Positions 61,798-64,000 of a stretch of 64,000 nt of DNA are shown here, piece after piece. Source of the stretch: Bacillus sp. OV166 (GTDB lineage: Bacteria; Bacillota; Bacilli; Bacillales; Cytobacillaceae); assembly GCF_900177675.1 (NCBI RefSeq), contig NZ_FXWM01000002.1, forward strand, positions 350,001 through 414,000, read 5' to 3'. The translations under genes were made by a program, and so were the position numbers. Numbering within the stretch: the first letter of the stretch is position 1; every line of letters begins with the position of its first letter. Below the pieces are notes generated by a model, which worked only from the letters and a program-made list of their open reading frames with translations, ran no database searches and was not told where the DNA came from.

Positions 61798-61813
61798 ACG
61801 ATGGTCTTTTATT
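61782..61813 (+). terminator. terminator overlapping the cas1 stop
   Basis: AAAAGACTATCG (61782-61793) pairs with CGATGGTCTTTT (61799-61810) around TTAAA, with ATTAT following. Confidence 0.75.
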
Positions 61814-61815
61814 AT

Positions 61816-61838
61816 ACTAACGCACCCGTTAGTTCAAC
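61816..61838 (-). repeat. array site 16, inverted (hybrid L/R type)
   Basis: On the minus strand GTTGAACTAACGGGTGCGTT-AGT: L-box left arm and GGGTGC joined directly to GTTAGT. Same structure as site 1 at 43878, opposite in orientation to sites 2-15. Confidence 0.7.
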
Positions 61839-62104
61839 AATAAAATTACTTAAATAATCGTTTAAACTCTTTTAATATTGCTACGAATAAGAATATCGAA
61901 CCAGTGACACAAAACAAGCCTATAAATATGCCAATTGTTCGGTGGTCATAAATATAAGTACAGTATTTCACAATCTAACTCGTTAATCTAACTAGGAAGA
62001 GTAGATGCCTTATTTAGGCATCCTACACTGTTAGTTAATAAGCACCATTTAAATACCAGAATATAAAATTATAAAACGAAGATTTTTGTGACTATACTAA
62101 AAAA
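61839..62104. other. gap with degenerate inverted array site
   Basis: Near 61966-62000 the minus strand reads CTAGTTAGATTAACGAGTTA then GATTGTGAAATACTGTACTT, a decayed copy of the array site with its TTGTGAA accessory motif. A hairpin GTAGATGCCT-tattt-AGGCATCCTAC lies at 62001-62026, perhaps ending the nos transcript. Confidence 0.5.
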
Positions 62105-63184
62105 TTAATATGGTTTAGGTTGATAAAAATAATTGGGTTTTTTAATGACATTATTATATGGTTTGTGGAAAATATGGGTTGCAGCTGGTGACATTGGTGG
62201 AATAAGCCACGTCCAGTCGCCTGTAATAGACCTTTCACTTGCCCTTTCTTTTTCTTCAAATTTTTTGAATTGTTGTGCAGCCGTATGATGGTCTACAATA
62301 CTAACCCCATCCTCCTTATAGGAATGTAAAACTGCTGTATTCAATTCTAAGAGTGCCCTATCCTTCCATAAAGATATATTACTTTTTATGTCCAACTCCA
62401 TTAATTTTCCTATTTGAGGAAGCATATTATACCGCGATTCATCCGCAAAGTTCCTTGCTCCTATCTCAGTCCCCATATACCAGCCATTAAAAGGAGCAGC
62501 GGTATACGTAATGCCTCCAATTTCTAAAATCATATCCGAGATCATCGGTACTGCATACCATTTCAAATTTAAATCATTAAACCATTTGTAATTGGGATGA
62601 CGAATTGGCACTTCGAGAAGAAGCTTTTCTGGAATCTGGGCTACTTTTGGATGATGATCATTTACTTGAACGACTAAGGGTAAAACATCGAAATTTCCAA
62701 ACTTCGGTTCCCATCCTAAATCTATACAGGTCTCGGTAAAGGAAATGGAGTGTGGATCCCCTAAAACACCTTGTTCCGTTTTGTAACCTGCATAGCGAAT
62801 TAATTGGTGATTCCAAATACGAACTTTTTGGTTCGAGGCTTTTTGTGAAAAAATGGTGATTGTAGGGCGTATTCGACCCTTATTCGTTGCATATTCGATG
62901 TGTTCAAATAAGGCTTCGATAATTTCTTCTTCTGTCTTTAGGTTCCTCTTATCGATCACGTTTAATTGATCCCAAAATAACCTTCCTATACAACGGTTAC
63001 TATTACGCCAAGCCATTTTTGCCCCATATTCAAGCTCTAGGTTGGTGTGTTCATAAAAACCTTTATTTCGTAACTGTTCATTCAATTCATTCAATCTATG
63101 TTCTAGTTCTTGCTCCGTTTTATTTAATTCTCTATAACAAGTCCGGATAAATTCCTCAGCTTCCTTTAGTAAATCATTAATCAA
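62105..63184 (-). CDS. nos: bacterial nitric oxide synthase oxygenase
   Basis: The 359-residue oxygenase domain has the haem-thiolate Cys65 in AWRNSNRCIGR, the substrate-binding region GWYMGTEIGARNFADESRYN with the active-site Glu, and the C-terminal pterin/haem edge GDWTWLIPPMSPAATHIFHK. It oxidises arginine to citrulline and NO with reductants supplied by other flavoproteins; in Bacillus NO protects against oxidative and antibiotic stress. TTG start, seven bases after AAGGAGG. Complete, and flanked by array sites, so it looks like cassette cargo. Confidence 0.97.
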   Translation of the reverse strand: MINDLLKEAEEFIRTCYRELNKTEQELEHRLNELNEQLRNKGFYEHTNLELEYGAKMAWRNSNRCIGRLFWDQLNVIDKRNLKTEEEIIEALFEHIEYATNKGRIRPTITIFSQKASNQKVRIWNHQLIRYAGYKTEQGVLGDPHSISFTETCIDLGWEPKFGNFDVLPLVVQVNDHHPKVAQIPEKLLLEVPIRHPNYKWFNDLNLKWYAVPMISDMILEIGGITYTAAPFNGWYMGTEIGARNFADESRYNMLPQIGKLMELDIKSNISLWKDRALLELNTAVLHSYKEDGVSIVDHHTAAQQFKKFEEKERASERSITGDWTWLIPPMSPAATHIFHKPYNNVIKKPNYFYQPKPY

Positions 63185-63307
63185 AACAAATCCTCCTTGG
63201 GTAGATGGTAGATAATATCCTATTATGTAAAAAGGATCTAAATCTAAACAAATAATATTGTTACAAAATCAACTTTACCATTTAACCCAAAGAGATTTCC
63301 ATCCCAT

Positions 63308-63390
63308 TTCAACAATCCTGCCCCGTTACTTGAATAAGAAAAAGGCTTTACCCCTAATTGAAGTAAAGCACCCGTTAGTTGAAATAAGAA
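63308..63390 (-). repeat. array site 17, inverted (complete L-hairpin-R)
   Basis: On the minus strand: L CTTATTTCAACTAACGGGTG-CTTTACTTCAA, hairpin TTTACTTC..GGTAAAGCC with CTTTTTCTT, R TTCAAGTAACGGGGCAGGAT-TGTTGAA (63308-63334). Confidence 0.8.
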
Positions 63391-63402
63391 CTCTATTCGT
63401 TT

Positions 63403-63877
63403 TCAAATTTTATTTTCTCCGCCAATAAGTCCCTCTTGCCACATTTGATAAATGTAAAGGGTGATAGAGATTATTGTCATTATTAATATCCCTTCAATAG
63501 GCGATAAATTTCCTGCACTGGTTGTAATTTTGAGTTTTTTCCATAAAGCCAGCCCTGAAACCAAATGAATAGATACAATCTACAATCAAATTAACAACGA
63601 AATAAATCCAAAATTTACGAAATGTAAAATAAAATATCCATATGGTCCCAACCAAAAAAACACCATAAACAGTATGTGTTTGTGCAACTTTATCCCAAGA
63701 AAAAAGAGTTTCTTTATACTTCCACCAACCATACTTCCAAGCAACTTGGTACATTATTGTATTTATCACCGTTGCAAATAAGGCAACAGGCATATATCTA
63801 CGAAGAGCAGAGTTGTTCAAAAAGAATAAGGAAAGCCAGGGTAATAAAAAGAAAGCCCATAAAACGAGTTTTATCAT
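63403..63877 (-). pseudogene. CBO0543-family membrane protein, frameshifted
   Basis: Starts MIKLVLWAFFLLPWLSLFFL and has YMPVALFATVINTIMYQVAW and TVYGVFLVGTIWIFYFTFRK. Near 63545 a one-base shift moves the frame to SAGNLSPIEGILIMTIISIT then LYIYQMWQEGLIGG, the expected last helix. Read without the shift it ends early at 63494. Cassette-type cargo in inverted orientation. The single-base change could be a sequencing error. Confidence 0.65.
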
Positions 63878-63945
63878 ATATATAGTCTCCTTTTATTCCT
63901 ATCTTGTTATAGCCTTCTCAAAATCCCCTTTAACCATCCATTTTA

Positions 63946-63992
63946 TTCAACTATTCTGCTTCGATAGTTTAAGTACAAACTTTCACAATCTA
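63946..63992 (-). repeat. array site 18, inverted (R type), array continues past the window
   Basis: On the minus strand GATTGTGAAAGTTTGTACTT-AAACTATCGAAGCAGAATAG-TTGAA: accessory TTGTGAA motif followed by R-type arms around CGAAGCAG. The window ends eight bases later. Confidence 0.65.
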
Positions 63993-64000
63993 TCTTGTGC

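Noticed and set aside
43878..64000. CRISPR array
   Set aside because: Although a Cas1 gene is present, the repeats are 80-100-base composite units separated by genes of hundreds of bases. There is no short repeat with uniform spacers.

Overview
The window is low-GC, Gram-positive DNA from an endospore-forming member of the Bacillaceae. The evidence is the rRNA and initiator tRNA sequences, strong AAGGAGG-type ribosome binding sites, a gerK-type germination operon, a GerPF-like protein, YjcZ-type peptides, a bacterial NO synthase and an RTP replication terminator protein. I cannot name the species. It is an accessory-rich region with many broken genes.

Layout. 1-1.9 kb: end of an rRNA operon (23S, 5S, tRNA-fMet). 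2.3-7.2 kb: an rtp-like gene behind a Ter-like site, then a tkt-tal operon divergent from a DeoR-family regulator. 7.3-17.2 kb: relics (two Tn3-type ends, a tnpA stump, a GNAT relic) mixed with intact genes (alpha/beta hydrolase, RCC1-repeat protein, Mrr-like nu​clease, two DinB proteins, CPBP protease) and a c-di-AMP riboswitch with no recognisable target. 18.3-23.6 kb: a compact conjugation-like module (XRE regulator, ParR-like protein behind tandem repeats, two-helix pilin-like protein, M23 peptidase, VirD4/TraG-like ATPase). 23.7-26.7 kb: small spore-type peptides and an IS1182-family element in a terminator hairpin.

27.3-38.5 kb: three copies of a structured leader of about 0.45-0.5 kb precede anti-restriction-type genes (ardC, radC). 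The ardC gene is split by a 5.7 kb segment carrying a complete gerKA-KB-KC operon between truncated genes. The peptide cluster at 25.8-26.6 kb recurs inverted at 36.2-37.0 kb. 39.2-43.5 kb: zinc-ribbon protein, decayed repeats, a XerS-like recombinase and a HepT/MntA toxin-antitoxin pair.

43.9-64.0 kb: the most unusual part. Small mostly unrelated genes, many encoding membrane proteins, alternate with a repeated intergenic unit: an L box (CTAAC-GGGTGC-AAGAGTT), a GC-rich terminator hairpin, and an R box (CTAAC-GGGGCAG-GTTAG) that is itself an inverted repeat. This looks like a gene-cassette array with attC-like sites. It contains a XerC/D-type recombinase gene lying between an L and an R box, a stand-alone Cas1 with its catalytic residues and no CRISPR, an NO synthase gene, and IS21 and IS110 insertions. 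The array runs past the right edge.
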